DNA of 64,000 bases from Xylocopa sonorina (GCF_050948175.1 NW_027490391.1:62001-126000), one strand, 5' to 3'. Shown: positions 29,901 to 45,680, numbered from the stretch's first letter. The notes: generated from the letters alone by a model not told the origin. A program made the numbers and translations.

Positions 29901-32900
29901 CATTGCGATGTGTTATGTATTCCTCGTCTACACTTCAAATGAATGTGAATGCGACACTTCCTCGCTAGGAAATAGCGTTTGCAGATGTCTACGTATCGAA
30001 GCAATAGAGTTCAAATGCTTCTTAAAACGAGATATTGCATCTCATATCTATGTTTCATGATAAGATATAATATTCATTGCGAAGTGTTATGCATTACTCG
30101 TCTACGATTCAAATGAATGTAAATGCGACACTTCCTTGCAAGGAAATAGCGTTTGCAGATGTCTACGTATCGTAGCAATAGAGTTCAAATGCTTCTTAAA
30201 ACGCGATATCGCATCTCATTTCTATGTTTCATGGTAAGATATAATACGATTTGCGAAGTGTTATGTATTCCTCGGCTACACTTCAAATGAATGTGAATGT
30301 GACACTTCCTCGCTAGGAAATGGCGTTTGCAGATGTCTGCGTATCGTAGCAGTAGAGTTCTAATGCTTCTTAAAACGCGATATCGCATCTCATTTCTATG
30401 TTTCATGGTAAGATACAACATGATTTGCGAAGTGTTATGTATTCCTCGTCTACACTTCAAATGAATGTGAATGCGACACTTCCTCGCTAGGAAATAGCGT
30501 TTGCAGCTGTCTACGTATCGAAGCAATAGAATTCAAATGCTTCTTAAAACGAGATAATGCATCTCATATCTATGTTTCATGATAAGATATAATATTCATA
30601 GCGAAGTGTTATGCATTCCTCGTCTACGATTCAAATGAATGAAAATGCGACACTTCCTTCCAAGGAAATAGCGTTTGCAGATGTCTACGTATCGTAGAAA
30701 TAGAGTTCTAATGCTTCTTAAAACGCGATATCGCATCTCATTTCTATGTTTCATGGTAAGATACAATATGATTTGCGAAGTGTTATGTATTCCTCGTCTA
30801 CACTTCAAATGAATGTGAATGTGACACTTCCTCGCTAGGAAATAGCGTTTGCAGATGTCTGCGTATCGTAGCAGTAGAGTCCTAATGCTTCTTAAAACGG
30901 GATATCGCATCTCATTTCTATGTTCCATGGTAAGATACAAAATGATTTGCGAAGTGTTATGTATTCCTCGTCTACACTTCAAATGAATGTGAATGCGACA
31001 CTTCCTCGCTAGGAAATGGCGTTTGCAGATGTCTACGTATCGAAGCAATAGTGTTCAAATGGTTCTTGAAACGAGATATCGCATCTCATTTCTATGTTTT
31101 ATGGTAAGATATAATATGATTTGCGAAGTGTTATGCATTCCTCGTCTACGATTCAAATGAATGTGAATGCGACACTTCCTTGCAAGGAAATAGCGTTTGC
31201 AGATGTCTACGTATCGTAGCAATAGAGTTCTTATGATTCTTAAAACGCGATATCGCATCTCATTTCTATGTTTCATGGTAAGGTATAATATGATTTGCGA
31301 AGTGTTATGTATCCGTCGTGTACACTTCAAATGAATGTGAATGCGACACTTCCTTGCAAGGAAATAGCGTTTGCAGATGTCTACGTATCGTAGCAGTAGA
31401 GTTCTAATGCTTCTTAGAACGCGATATCGCATCACATTTCTATGTTTCATGGCAAGATATAATATGATTTGCGGAGTGTTATGTATTCCTCGTCTACACT
31501 TCAAATGAATGTGAATGCGACACTTCCTCGCTAGGAAATATCGTTTGCAGATGTCTACGTATCGTAGCAGTTGAGTTCTAATGCTTCTTAAAACGCGATA
31601 TCGCATCTCATTTCTATGTTTCATCGTAAAATACAATATGATTTGCGAAGTGTTATGTATTCCTCGTCTACAGTTCAAATGAATGTGAATGCGACACTTC
31701 CTTGCAAGGAAATAGCGTTTGCAGATGTCTACGTATCGTAGCAATAGAGTTCTTATGATTCTTAAAACGCGATATCGCATCTCATTTCTATGTTTCATGG
31801 TAAGATATAATATGATTTGCGACGTGTCATGTATTCCTCGTCCACACTTCAAATGAATGTAAATGCGACACTTCCTTGTAAGGAAATAGCGTTTGCAGAT
31901 GTCTACGTATCGTAGCAATAGAGTCCTTATGATTCTTAAAACGCGATATCGGATCTCATTTCTATGTTTCATGGTAAGATATAATATGATTCGCGAAGTG
32001 TTATGTATTCCTCGTTTACACTTCAAATGAATGTGAATGCGACACTTCCTCGGTAGGAAATGGCGTTTGCAGATGTCTACGTATCGAAGCAATAGTGTTC
32101 AAATGCTTCTTGAAACGAGATATCGCATCTCATTTCTATGTTTTATGGTAAGATATAATATGATTTGCGAAGTGTTATGCATTCCTCGTCTACGATTCAA
32201 ATGAATGTGAATGCGACACTTCCTTGCAAGGAAATAGCGTTTGCAGATGTCTACGTATCGTAGCAATAGAGTTCTTATGATTCTTAAAACGCGATATCGC
32301 ATCTCATTTCTATGTTTCATGGTAAGGTATAATATGATTTGCGAAGTGTTATGTATCCGTCGTCTACACTTCAAATGAATGTAAATGCGACACTTTCTTG
32401 CAAGGAAATAGCGTTTGCAGATGTCTACGTATCGTAGCAATGGATTTCTGATGCTTCTTAAAACGCGATATCGCTTGTCATTTCTATGTTTCATGGTAAG
32501 ATATAATATGATTTGCGAAGTGTTATGCATTCCTGGTCTACGATTCAAATGAATGGAAATGCGACACTTCCTTGAAAGGAAATAGCGTTTGCAGATGTCT
32601 ACGTATCGTAGCAATAGAGTTCTAATGCTTCCTAAAACGCGATATCGCATCTCATTTCTATGTTTCATGGTAAGATATAATATGATTTGCGAGGTGTTAT
32701 GTATTCCTCGTCTACACATCAAATGATTGTAAATGCGACACTTTCTTGCAAGGGAATAGCGTTTGCAGATGTCTACGTATCGAAGCAATAGAGTTCAAAT
32801 GCTTCTTAAAACGAGATATTGCATCTCATATCTATGTTTCATGATAAGATATAATATTCATTGCGAAGTGTTATGCATTCCTCGTCTACGATTCAAATGA

Positions 32901-35900
32901 ATGTAAATGCGACACTTCCTTGCAAGGAAATAGCGTTTGCAGATGTCTACGTATCTTAGCAATAGAGTTCCAATGCTTCTTAAAACGCGATATCGCATCT
33001 CATTTCTATGTTTCATGGTAAGATATAATATGATTTGCGAAGTGTTATGTATTCCTCGTCTACACTTCAAATGAATGTGAATGTGACACTTCCTCGCTAG
33101 GAAATAGCGTTTGCAGATATCTGCGTATCGTAGCAGTAGAGTCCTAATGCTTCTTAAAACGCGATATCGCATCTCATTTCTACGTTTCATGGTAAGATAC
33201 AATATGATTTGCGAAGTGTTATGTATTCCTCGTCTACACTTCAAATGAATGTGAATGCGACACTTCCTTGCAAGGAAATAGCATTTGCAGATGTCTACGT
33301 ATCGTAGCAGTAGATTTCTAATGCTTCTTAGAACGCGATATCGCATCACATTTCTATGTTTCATGGCAAGATATAATATGATTTGCGGAGTGTTATGTAT
33401 TCCTCGTCTACACTTCAAATGAATGTGAATGCGACACTTCCTCGCTAGGAAATAGCGATTGCAGATGTCTACGTATCGTAGCAGTTGAGTTCTAATGCTT
33501 CTTAAAACGCGATATCGCATCTCATTTCTATGTTTCATGGTAAGGTATAATATGATTTGCGAAGTGTTATGTATCCGTCGTCTACACTTCAAATGAATGT
33601 AAATGCGACACTTTCTTGCAAGGAAATAGCGTTTGCAGATGTCTTCGTATCGTAGCAATGGATTTCTGATGCTTCTTAAAACGCGATATCGCTTGTCATT
33701 TCTATGTTTCATGGTAAGATATAATATGATTTGCGAAGTGTTATGCATTCCTCGTCTACGATTCAAATGAATGATAATGCGACACTTCCTTGCAAGGAAA
33801 TAGCGTGTGCAGATGTCTACGTATCGAAGCAATAGAGTTCAAATGCTTCTTAAAACGCGATATCGCATCTCATTTCTATGTTTCATGGTAAGATACAATA
33901 TGATTTGCGAAGTGTTATGTATTCCTCGTCTACACTTCAAATGAATGTGAATGCGACACTTCCTCGCTAGGAAATAGCGTTTGCAGATGTCTACGTATCG
34001 AAGCAATAGAGTTCAAATGCTTCCTAAAACGAGATATCGCATCTCATTTCTATGTTTCATGGTAAGATATAATATGATTTGCGAAGTGTTATGTATTCCT
34101 CGTCTACACTTCAAATGAATGTGAATGTGACACTTCCTCGCTCGGAAATAGCGTTTGCAGATATCTGCGTATCGTAGCAGTAGAGTTCTAATGCTTCTTA
34201 AAACGCGATATCGCATCTCATTTCTATGTTTCATCGTAAGATACAATATGATTTGCGAAGTGTTATGTATTCTTCGTCTACACTTCAAATGAATGTGAAT
34301 GCGACACTTCCTCGCTAGGAAAGAGCGTTTGCAGATGTCTACGTATCGATGCAATAGAGTTCAAATGCTTCTTAAAACGAGATATTGCATCACATATCTA
34401 TGTTTCATGATAAGATATAATATTCATTGCGAAGTGTTATGCATTCCTCGTCTACGATTCAAATGAATGTAAATGCGACACTTCCTTGCAAGGAAATAGC
34501 GTTTGCAGATGTCTACGTATCGTAGCATTAGAGTTCTAATGCTTCTTAAAACGAGATATTGCATCTCATATCTATGTTTCATGATAAGATATAATATTCA
34601 TTGCGAACTGTTATGCATTCCTCGTCTACGATTCAAATGAATGTAAATGCGACACTTCCTTGCAAGAAAATACCGTTTGCAGATGTCTACGTATCGTAGC
34701 AATAGAGTTCTAATGCTTCTTAAAACGCGATATCGCATCTCATTTCTATGTTTCATGGTAAGATATAATATGAGTTGCGAAGTGTCATGTATTCCTCGTC
34801 TACACTTCAAATGAATGTGAATGTGATACTTCCTCGCTAGGAAATAGCGTTTGCAGATGTCTGCGTATCGTAGCAGTAGAGTTCTAATGCTTCTTAAAAC
34901 GCGATATCGCATCTCATTTCTATGTTTCATGGGAAGATACAATATGATTTGCGAAGTGTTATGTATTCCTCGTTTACACTTCAAATGAATGTGAATGCGA
35001 CACTTCCTCGCTAGGAAATAGCGTTTGCAGATGTCTACGTATCGAAGCAATAGAGTTCAAATGCTTCTTAAAACGAGATAATGCATCTCATATCTATGTT
35101 TCATGATAAGATATAATATTCATAGCGAAGTGTTATGCATTCCTCGTCTACGATTCAAATGAATGAAAATGCGACACTTCCTTGCAAGGAAATAGCGTTT
35201 GCAGATGTCTACGTATCGTAGAAATAGAGTTCTAATGCTTCTTAAAACGCGATATCGCATCTCATTTCTATGTTTCATGGTAAGATATAATATGATTTGC
35301 GAAGTGTTATGTATTCCTCGTCTACACATCAAATGAATGTAAATGCGACACTTTCTTGCAAGGAAATAGCGTTTGCAGATGTCTACGTATCGAAGCAATA
35401 GAGTTCAAATGCTTCTTAAAACGAGATATTGCATCTCATTTCTATGTTTCATGGTAAGATACAATATGATTTGCGAAGTGTTATGTATTCCTCGTCTACA
35501 CTTCAAATGAATGTGAATGCGACACTTCCTCGCTAGGAAATAGCGTTTGCAGATGTCTACGTATCGAAGTAATAGAGTTCAAATGCTTCTTAAAACGAGA
35601 TATTGCATCTCATATCTATGTTTCATGATAAGATATAATATTCATTGCGAAGTGTCATGCATTCCTCGTCTAGGATTCAAATGAATGTAAATGCGACACT
35701 TCCTTGCAAGGAAATAGCGTTTGCAGATGTCTACCTATCGTAGCAATGGATTTCTGATGCTTCTTAAAACGCGATATCGCATCTCATTTCTATGTTTCAT
35801 GGTAAGATATAATATGATTTGCGAAGTGTCATGTATTCCTCGTCCACACTTCAAATGAATGTAAATGCGACACTTCCTTGTAAGGAAATAGCGTTTGCAG

Positions 35901-36299
35901 ATGTCTACGTATCGTAGCAATAGAGTCCTTATGATTCTTAAAACGCGATATCGGATCTCATTTCTATGTTTCATGGTAAGATATAATATGATTTGCGAAG
36001 TGTTATGTATTCCTCGTTTACACTTCAAATGAATGTGAATGCGACACTTCCTCGCTAGGAAATAGCGTTTGCAGATGTCTACGTATCGAAGCAATAGAGT
36101 TCAAATGCTTCTTAAAACGAGATAATGCATCTCATATCTATGTTTCATGATAAGATATAATATTCATAGCGAAGTGTTATGCATTCCTCGTCTACGATTC
36201 AAATGAATGAAAATGCGACACTTCCTTGCAAGGAAATAGCGTTTGCAGATGTCTACCTATCGTAGCAATGGATTTCTAATGCTTCTTAAAACGCGATAT

Positions 36300-38826
36300 C
36301 GCATCTCATTTCTATGTTTCATCGTAAGATACAATATGATTTGCGAAGTGTTATGTATTCCTCGGCTACACTTCAAATGAATGTGAATGTGACACTTCCT
36401 CGCTAGGAAATAGCGTTTGCAGATGTCTGCGTATCGTAGCAGTAGAGTCCTAATGCTTCTTAAAACGGGATATCGCATCTCATTTCTATGTTCCATGGTA
36501 AGATACAATATGATTTGCGAAGTGTTATGTATTCCTCGTCTACACTTCAAATGAATGTGAATGCGACACTTCCTCGCTAGGAAATGGCGTTTGCAGATGT
36601 CTACGTATCGAAGCAATAGTGTTCAAATGCTTCTTGAAACGAGATATCGCATCTCATTTCTATGTTTGATGGTAAGATATAATATGATTTGCGAAGTGTT
36701 ATGTATTCCTCGTCTACACTTCAAATGAATGTGAATGTGACACTTCCTCGCTAGGAAATAGCGTTTGCAGATATCTGTGTATTGTAGCAGTAGTGTTCTA
36801 ATGCTTCTTAAAACGCGATATCGCATCTCATTTCTGTGTTTCATGGTAAGATACAATATGATTTGCGAAGTGTTATGTATTCTTCGTCTACACTTCAAAT
36901 GAATGTGAATGCGACACTTCCTCGCTAGGAAAGAGCGTTTGCAGATGTCTACGTATCGAAGCAATAGAGTTCAAATGCTTCTTAAAACGAGATATTGCAT
37001 CACATATCTATGTTTCATGGTAAGATATAATATGATTTGCGAAGTGTTAAGTATTCCTCGTCTACACTTCAAATGAATGTGAATGTGACACTTCCTCGCT
37101 AGGAAATAGCGTTTGCAGATGTCTGCATATCGTAGCAGTAAAGTTCTAATGCTTCTTAAAACGCGATATCGCATCTCATTTCTATGTTTCATGGTAAGGT
37201 ATAATATGATTTGCGATGTGTTATGTATCCGTCGTCTACACTTCAAATGAATGTAAATGCGACACTTCTTTGCAAGGAAATAGCGTTTGCAGATGTCTGC
37301 GTATCGTAGCAGTAGAGTTCTAATGCTTCTTAAAACGCGATATCGCATCTCATTTCTATGTTTCATGGTAAGATACAATATGATTTGCGAAGTGTTATGT
37401 ATTCCTCGTCTACACTGCAAATGAATGTGATTGTGACACTTCCTCGCTAGGAAATAGCGTTTGCAGATGTCTGCGTATCGTAGCAGTAGAGTTCTAGTGC
37501 TTCTTAAAACGCGATATCGCATCTCATTTCTATGTTTCATGGTAAGATACAATATGATTTGCGAAGTGTTATGTATTCTTCGTCTACCCTTCAAATGAAT
37601 GTGAATGCGACACTTCCTCGCTAGGAAAGAGCGTTTGCAGATATCTACGTATCGATGCAATAGAGTTCAAATGCTTCTTAAAAAGAGATATTGCATCACA
37701 TATTTTTGTTTCATGATAAGATATAATATTCATTGCGAAGTGTTATGCATTCCTCGTCTACGATTCAAATGAATGTAAATGCGACACTTCCTTGCAAGGA
37801 AATAGCGTTTGCAGATGTCTACGTATCGTAGCAATAGAGTTCTAATGCTTCTTAAAACGCGATATCGCATCTCATTTCTATGTTTCATGGTAAGATACAA
37901 TATGATTTGCGAAGTGTTATGTATTCCTCGGCTACACTTCAAATGAATGTGAATGTGACACTTCCTCGCTAGGAAATAGCGTTTGCAGATGTCTGCGTAT
38001 CGTAGCAGTAGAGTCCTAATGCTTCTTAAAACGGGATATCGCATCTCATTTCTATGTTCCATGGTAAGATACAATATGATTTGCGAAGTGTTATGTATTC
38101 CTCGTCTACACTTCAAATGAATGTGAATGCGACACTTCCTCGCTAGGAAATGGCGTTTGCAGATGTCTACGTATCGAAGCAATAGTGTTCAAATGCTTCT
38201 TGAAACGAGATATCGCATCTCATTTCTATGTTTGATGGTAAGATATAATATGATTTGCGAAGTGTTATGTATTCCTCGTCTACACTTCAAATGAATGTGA
38301 ATGTGACACTTCCTCGCTAGGAAATAGCGTTTGCAGATATCTGTGTATCGTAGCAGTAGAGTTCTAATGCTTCTTAAAACGCGATATCGCATCTCATTTC
38401 TATGTTTCATGGTAAGATACAATATGATTTCCGAAGTGTTATGTATTCTTCGTCTACACTTCAAATGAATGTGAATGCGACACTTCCTCGCTAGGAAAGA
38501 GCGTTTGCAGATGTCTACCTATCGAAGCAATAGAGTTCAAATGCTTCTTAAAACGAGATATTGCATCACATATCTATGTTTCATGGTAAGATATAATATG
38601 ATTTGCGAAGTGTTAAGTATTCCTCGTCTACACTTCAAATGAATGTGAATGTGACACTTCCTCGCTAGGAAATAGCGTTTGCAGATGTCTGCATATCGTA
38701 GCAGTAAAGTTCTAATGCTTCTTAAAACGCGATATCGCATCTCATTTCTATGTTTCATGGTAAGGTATAATATGATTTGCGATGTGTTATGTATCCGTCG
38801 TCTACACTTCAAATGAATGTAAATGC
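36300..38826. repeat. 9-monomer higher-order repeat pair (1566 bp offset)
   Basis: About 36300-37260 matches about 37866-38826 at 1566 bp (9 x 174). Shared rare variants: CTCGGCTACAC (36363, 37929), TATGTTCCATGG (36486, 38052), ATGTTTGATGG (36663, 38229), GTGTTAAGTATTCC (37044, 38610). Confidence 0.82.
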
Positions 38827-38904
38827 GACACTTTCTTGCAAGGAAATAGCGTTTGCAGATGTCTACGTATTGTAGCAATGGATTTCTGATGCTTCTTAAA
38901 ACGC

Positions 38905-41900
38905 TATATCGCTTGTCATTTCTATGTTTCATGGTAAGATATAATATGATTTGCGAAGTGTTATGTATTCCTCGTCTACACTTCAAATGAATGTAAATGC
39001 GACACTTCTTTGCAAGGAAATAGCGTTTGCAGATGTCTACGTATCGTAGCAATAGAGTTCTAATGCTTCTTAAAACGCGATATCGCTTGTCATTTCTATG
39101 TTTCATGGTAAGATATAATATGATTTGCGAAGTGTTATGTATTCCTCGTCTACACTTCAAATGAATGTGAATGCGACACTTCCTCGCTAGGAAATAGCGT
39201 TTGCAGATGTCTACGTATCGGAGCAATAGAGTTCAAATGCTTCTTAAAACGATATATCGCATCTCATTTCTATGTTTCATGGTAAGATATAATATGATTT
39301 GCGAAGTGTTATGTATTCCTCGTCTACACTTCAAATGAATGTAAATGCGACACTTCTTTGCAAGGAAATAGCGTTTGCAGATGTCTGCGTATCGTAGCAG
39401 TAGAGTTCTAATGCTTCTTAAAACGCGATATCGCATCTCATTTCTATGTTTCATGGTAAGATACAATATGATTTGCGAAGTGTTATGTATTCCTCGTCTA
39501 CACTTCAAATGAATGTGATTGTGACACTTCCTCGCTAGGAAATAGCGTTTGCAGATGTCTGCGTATCGTAGCAGTAGAGTTCTAGTGCTTCTTAAAACGC
39601 GATATCGCATCTCATTTCTATGTTTCATGGTAAGATACAATATGATTTGCGAAGTGTTATGTATTCCTCGTCAACACTTCAAATGAATGTGAATGCGACA
39701 CTTCCTCGCTAGGAAATAGCGTTTGCAGATGTCTACGTATCGAAGCAATAGAGTTCAAATGCTTCTTAATACGAGATATTGCATCTCATATCTATGTTTC
39801 ATGATAAGATATAATATTCATTGCGAAGTGTTATGCATTCCTCGTCTACGATTCAAATGAATGTAAATGAGACACTTCCATGCAACGAAATAGCGTTTGC
39901 AGATGTCTACGGATCGTAGCAATAGAGTTCTAATGCTTCTTAAAACGCGATATCGCATCTCATTTCTAGTTTTCATGGTAAGATATAATACGATTTGCGA
40001 AGTGTTATGTATTCCTCGGCTACACTTCAATTGAATGTAAATGCGACACTTCTTTGCAAGGAAATAGCGTTTGCAGATGTCTACGTATCGTAGCAATGGA
40101 TTTCTGATGCTTCTTAAAACGCCATATCGCATCTCATTTCTATGTTTCATGGTAAGATATAATATGATTTGCGAAGTGTCATGTATTCCTCGTCCACACT
40201 TCAAGTGAATGTAAATGCGACACTCCTTTGCAAGGAAATAGCGTTTGCAGATGTCTACGTATCGTAGCAATAGTGTTCGTATGATTCTTAAAACGCGATA
40301 TCGCATCACATTTCTATGTTTCATGGTAAGATATAATATGATTTGCGAAGTGTTATGTATTCCTCGTCTACACATCAAATGAATGTAAATGCGACACTTC
40401 CTTGCAAGGAAATAGCGTTTGCAGATGTCTACGTATCGTAGCAATAGAGTTCTTATGATTCTTAAAACGCGATATCGCATCTCATTTCTATGTTTCATGG
40501 TAAGGTATAATATGATTTGCGAAGTGTTATGTATCCGTCGTCTACACTTCAAATGAATGTAAATGCGACACTTCTTTGCAAGGAAATAGCGTTTGCAGAT
40601 GTCTGCGTATCGTAGTAGTAGAGTTCTAATGCTTCTTAAAACGCGATATCGCATCTCATTTCTAGTTTTCATGGTAAGATATAACACGATTTGCGAAGTG
40701 TTATGTATTCCTCGGCTACACTTCAAATGAATGTAAATGCGACACTTCTTTGCAAGGAAATAGCGTTTGCAGATGTCTACGTATCGTAGCAATAGCTTTC
40801 TAATGCTTCTTAAAACGCGATATCGAATCTCATTTCTATGTTTCATGGTAAGATATAATATGATTTGCGAAGTGCCATGCATTCCTCGTCTACGATTCAG
40901 ATGAATGTAAATGCGACACTTCCTTGCAAGGAAATAGCGTTTGCAGATGTCTACGTATCGTAGCAATAGAGTTCACATGATTCTTAAAACGCGATATCGC
41001 ACCTCATTTCTATATTTCATGGTAAGATACAACATGATTTGCGAAGTGTTATGTATTCCTCGTCTACACTTCAAATGAATGTGAATGCGACACTTCCTCG
41101 CTAGGAAATAGCGTTTGCAGATGTCTACGTATCGAAGCAATAGAGTTCAAATGCTTCTTAAAACGAGATATTGCATCTCATATCTATGTTTCATGATAAG
41201 ATATAATATTCATTGCGAAGTGTTATGCATTCCTCGTCTACACATCAAATGAATGTAAATGCGACACTTCCTTGCAAGGAAATAGCGTTTGCAGATGTCT
41301 ACGTATCGAAGCAATAGAGTTCAAATGCTTCTTAAAACGAGATATTGCATCTCATATCTATGTTTCATGATAAGATATAATATTCATAGCGAAGTGTTAT
41401 GCATTCCTCGTCTACACATCAAATGAATGTAAATGCGACACTTCCTTGCAAGGAAATAGCGTTTGCAGATGTCTACGTATCGAAGCAATAGAGTTCAAAT
41501 GCTTCTTAAAACGAGATATTGCATCTCATATCTATGTTTCATGATAAGATATAATATTCATTGCGAAGTGTTATGCATTCCTCGTCTATACATCAAATGA
41601 ATGTAAATGCGACACTTCCTAGCTAGGAAATAGCGTTTGCAGATGTCTACGTATCGAAGCAATAAAGTTCAAATGCTTCTTAAAACGAGATATTGCATCT
41701 CATATCTATGTTTCATGATAAGATATAATATTCATTGCGAAGTGTTATGCATTCCTCGTCTACCCATCAAATGAATGTAAATGCGACACTTCCTTGCAAG
41801 GAAATAGCGTTTGCAGATGTCTACGTATCGAAGCAATAGAGTTCAAATGCTTCTTAAAGCGAGATATTGCATCTCATATCTATGTTTTATGATAAGATAT

Positions 41901-44717
41901 AATATTCATTGCGAAGTGTTATGCATTCCTCGTCTACGATTCAAATGAATGAAAATGCGACACTTCATTGCAAGGAAATAGCGTTTGCAGATGTCTACGT
42001 ATCGTAGCAACAGAGTTCTAATGCTTCTTAAAACGCGATATCGCTTGTCATTTCTATGTTTCATGGTAAGATATAATATGATTTGCGAAGTGTTATGTAT
42101 TCCTCGTCTACACTTCAAATGAATGTAAATGCGACACTTCTTTGCAAGGAAATAGCGTTTGCAGATGTCTACGTATCGTAGCAATAGAGTTCTAATGCTT
42201 CTTAAAACGCGATATCGCTTGTCATTTCTATGTTTCATGGTAAGATATAATATGATTTGCGAAGTGTTATGTATTCCTCGTCTACACTTCAAATGAATGT
42301 GAATGCGACACTTCCTCGCTAGGAAATAGCGTTTGCAGATGTCTACGTATCGGAGCAATAGAGTTCAAATGCTTCTTAAAACGATATATCGCATCTCATT
42401 TCTATGTTTCATGGTAAGATATAATATGATTTGCGAAGTGTTATGTATTCCTCGTCTACACTTCAAATGAATGTAAATGCGACACTTCTTTGCAAGGAAA
42501 TAGCGTTTGCAGATGTCTGCGTATCGTAGCAGTAGAGTTCTAATGCTTCTTAAAACGCGATATCGCATCTCATTTCTATGTTTCATGGTAAGATACAATA
42601 TGATTTGCGAAGTGTTATGTATTCCTCGTCTACACTTCAAATGAATGTGATTGTGACACTTCCTCGCTAGGAAATAGCGTTTGCAGATGTCTGCGTATCG
42701 TAGCAGTAGAGTTCTAGTGCTTCTTAAAACGCGATATCGCATCTCATTTCTATGTTTCATGGTAAGATACAATATGATTTGCGAAGTGTTATGTATTCCT
42801 CGTCAACACTTCAAATGAATGTGAATGCGACACTTCCTCGCTAGGAAATAGCGTTTGCAGATGTCTACGTATCGAAGCAATAGAGTTCAAATGCTTCTTA
42901 ATACGAGATATTGCATCTCATATCTATGTTTCATGATAAGATATAATATTCATTGCGAAGTGTTATGCATTCCTCGTCTACGATTCAAATGAATGTAAAT
43001 GAGACACTTCCATGCAACGAAATAGCGTTTGCAGATGTCTACGGATCGTAGCAATAGAGTTCTAATGCTTCTTAAAACGCGATATCGCATCTCATTTCTA
43101 GTTTTCATGGTAAGATATAATACGATTTGCGAAGTGTTATGTATTCCTCGGCTACACTTCAATTGAATGTAAATGCGACACTTCTTTGCAAGGAAATAGC
43201 GTTTGCAGATGTCTACGTATCGTAGCAATGGATTTCTGATGCTTCTTAAAACGCCATATCGCATCTCATTTCTATGTTTCATGGTAAGATATAATATGAT
43301 TTGCGAAGTGTCATGTATTCCTCGTCCACACTTCAAGTGAATGTAAATGCGACACTTCTTTGCAAGGAAATAGCGTTTGCAGATGTCTACGTATCGTAGC
43401 AATAGTGTTCGTATGGTTCTTAAAACGCGATATCGCATCACATTTCTATGTTTCATGGTAAGATATAATATGATTTGCGAAGTGTTATGTATTCCTCGTC
43501 TACACATCAAATGAATGTAAATGCGACACTTCCTTGCAAGGAAATAGCGTTTGCAGATGTCTACGTATCGTAGCAATAGAGTTCTTATGATTCTTAAAAC
43601 GCGATATCGCATCTCATTTCTATGTTTCATGGTAAGGTATAATATGATTTGCGAAGTGTTATGTATCCGTCGTCTACACTTCAAATGAATGTAAATGCGA
43701 CACTTCTTTGCAAGGAAATAGCGTTTGCAGATGTCTGCGTATCGTAGTAGTAGAGTTCTAATGATTCTTAAAACGCGATATCGCATCTCATTTCTAGTTT
43801 TCATGGTAAGATATAACACGATTTGCGAAGTGTTATGTATTCCTCGGCTACACTTCAAATGAATGTAAATGCGACACTTCTTTGCAAGGAAATAGCGTTT
43901 GCAGATGTCTACGTATCGTAGCAATAGCTTTCTAATGCTTCTTAAAACGCGATATCGAATCTCATTTCTATGTTTCATGGTAAGATATAATATGATTTGC
44001 GAAATGCCATGCATTCCTCGTCTACGATTCAGATGAATGTAAATGCGACACTTCCTTGCAAGGAAATAGCGTTTGCAGATGTCTACGTATCGTAGCAATA
44101 GAGTTCACATGATTCTTAAAACGCGATATCGCACCTCATTTCTATATTTCATGGTAAGATACAACATGATTTGCGAAGTGTTATGTATTCCTCGTCTACA
44201 CTTCAAATGAATGTGAATGCGACACTTCCTCGCTAGGAAATAGCGTTTGCAGATGTCTACGTATCGAAGCAATAGAGTTCAAATGCTTCTTAAAACGAGA
44301 TATTGCATTTCATATCTATGTTTCATGATAAGATATAATATTCATTGCGAAGTGTTATGCATTCCTCGTCTACACATCAAATGAATGTAAATGCGACACT
44401 TCCTTGCAAGGAAATAGCGTTTGCAGATGTCTACGTATCGAAGCAATAGAGTTCAAATGCTTCTTAAAACGAGATATTGCATCTCATATCTATGTTTCAT
44501 GATAAGATATAATATTCATAGCGAAGTGTTATGCATTCCTCGTCTACACATCAAATGAATGTAAATGCGACACTTCCTTGCAAGGAAATAGCGTTTGCAG
44601 ATGTCTACGTATCGAAGCAATAGAGTTCAAATGCTTCTTAAAACGAGATATTGCATCTCATATCTATGTTTCATGATAAGATATAATATTCATTGCGAAG
44701 TGTTATGCATTCCTCGT
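38905..44717. repeat. 18-monomer higher-order repeat pair (3132 bp offset)
   Basis: About 38905-41585 matches 42037-44717 at 3132 bp (18 x 174). Rare variants recur exactly, including CTTAATACGAG (39767, 42899), GAGACACTTCCATGCAACG (39870, 43002), TTTCTAGTTTTCATGG and GCAATAGCTTTC. Differences are sparse, for example CACTCCTTTG at 40222 against CACTTCTTTG. Copies of about 2.7 kb this similar point to a recent duplication. Confidence 0.88.
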
Positions 44718-45680
44718 CTACGATTAAAATGAATGAAAATGCGACACTTCCTTGCAAGGATATAGCGTTTGCAGATGTCTACGTATCGTAGCAACAGAGT
44801 TCTAATGCTTCTTAAAACGCGATATCGCATCTCATTTCTATGTTTCATGGTAAGATATAATATGATTTGCGAAGTGTTATGTATTCCTCGTCTACACTTC
44901 AAATGAATGTGAATGCGACACTTCCTCGCTAGGAAATAGCGTTTGCAGATGTCTGCGTATCGTAGCAGTAGAGTTCTAATGCTTCTTAAAACGCGATATC
45001 GAATCTCATTTCTATGTTTCATGGTAAGATATAATATGATTTGCGAAGTGTTATGTATTCCTCGTCTACACTTCAAATGAATGTGAATGCGACACTTCCT
45101 CGGTAGGAAATAGCGTTTGCAGATGTCTGCGTATCGTAGCAATAGTGTTCTATTGCTTCTTAAAACGCGATATCGCATCTCATATCTATGTTTCATGATA
45201 AGATATAATATTCATTGCGAAGTGTTATGCATTCCTCGTCTATACATCAAATGAATGTAAATGCGACACTTCCTAGCTAGGAAATAGCGTTTGCAGATGT
45301 CTACGTATCGAAGCAATAAAGTTCAAATGCTTCTTAAAACGAGATATTGCATCTCATATCTATGTTTCATGATAAGATATAATATTCATTGCGAAGTGTT
45401 ATGCATTCCTCGTCTACCCATCAAATGAATGTAAATGCGACACTTCCTTGCAAGGAAATAGCGTTTGCAGATGTCTACGTATCGAAGCAATAGAGTTCAA
45501 ATGCTTCTTAAAGCGAGATATTGCATCTCATATCTATGTTTTATGATAAGATATAATATTCATTGCGAAGTGTTATGCATTCCTCGTCTACGATTCAAAT
45601 GAATGAAAATGCGACACTTCATTGCAAGGAAATAGCGTTTGCAGATGTCTACGTATCGTAGCAACAGAGTTCTAATGCTT
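41566..45680. repeat. 21-monomer spaced repeat (3654 bp offset)
   Basis: About 41566-42020 reappears at about 45220-45674, 3654 bp (21 x 174) on. Both have CTCGTCTATACATC, the palindrome TTCCTAGCTAGGAA, CAATAAAGTTC, CTACCCATC, CTTAAAGCGAG and ATGTTTTATG in the same order. The left copy ends the 18-monomer unit, so HOR boundaries overlap. Confidence 0.8.

Noticed and set aside
36000..39640. A third LTR or other insertion hidden in block 4.
   Set aside because: Reading through block 4 shows only satellite monomers in constant phase; local oddities are single-base variants.
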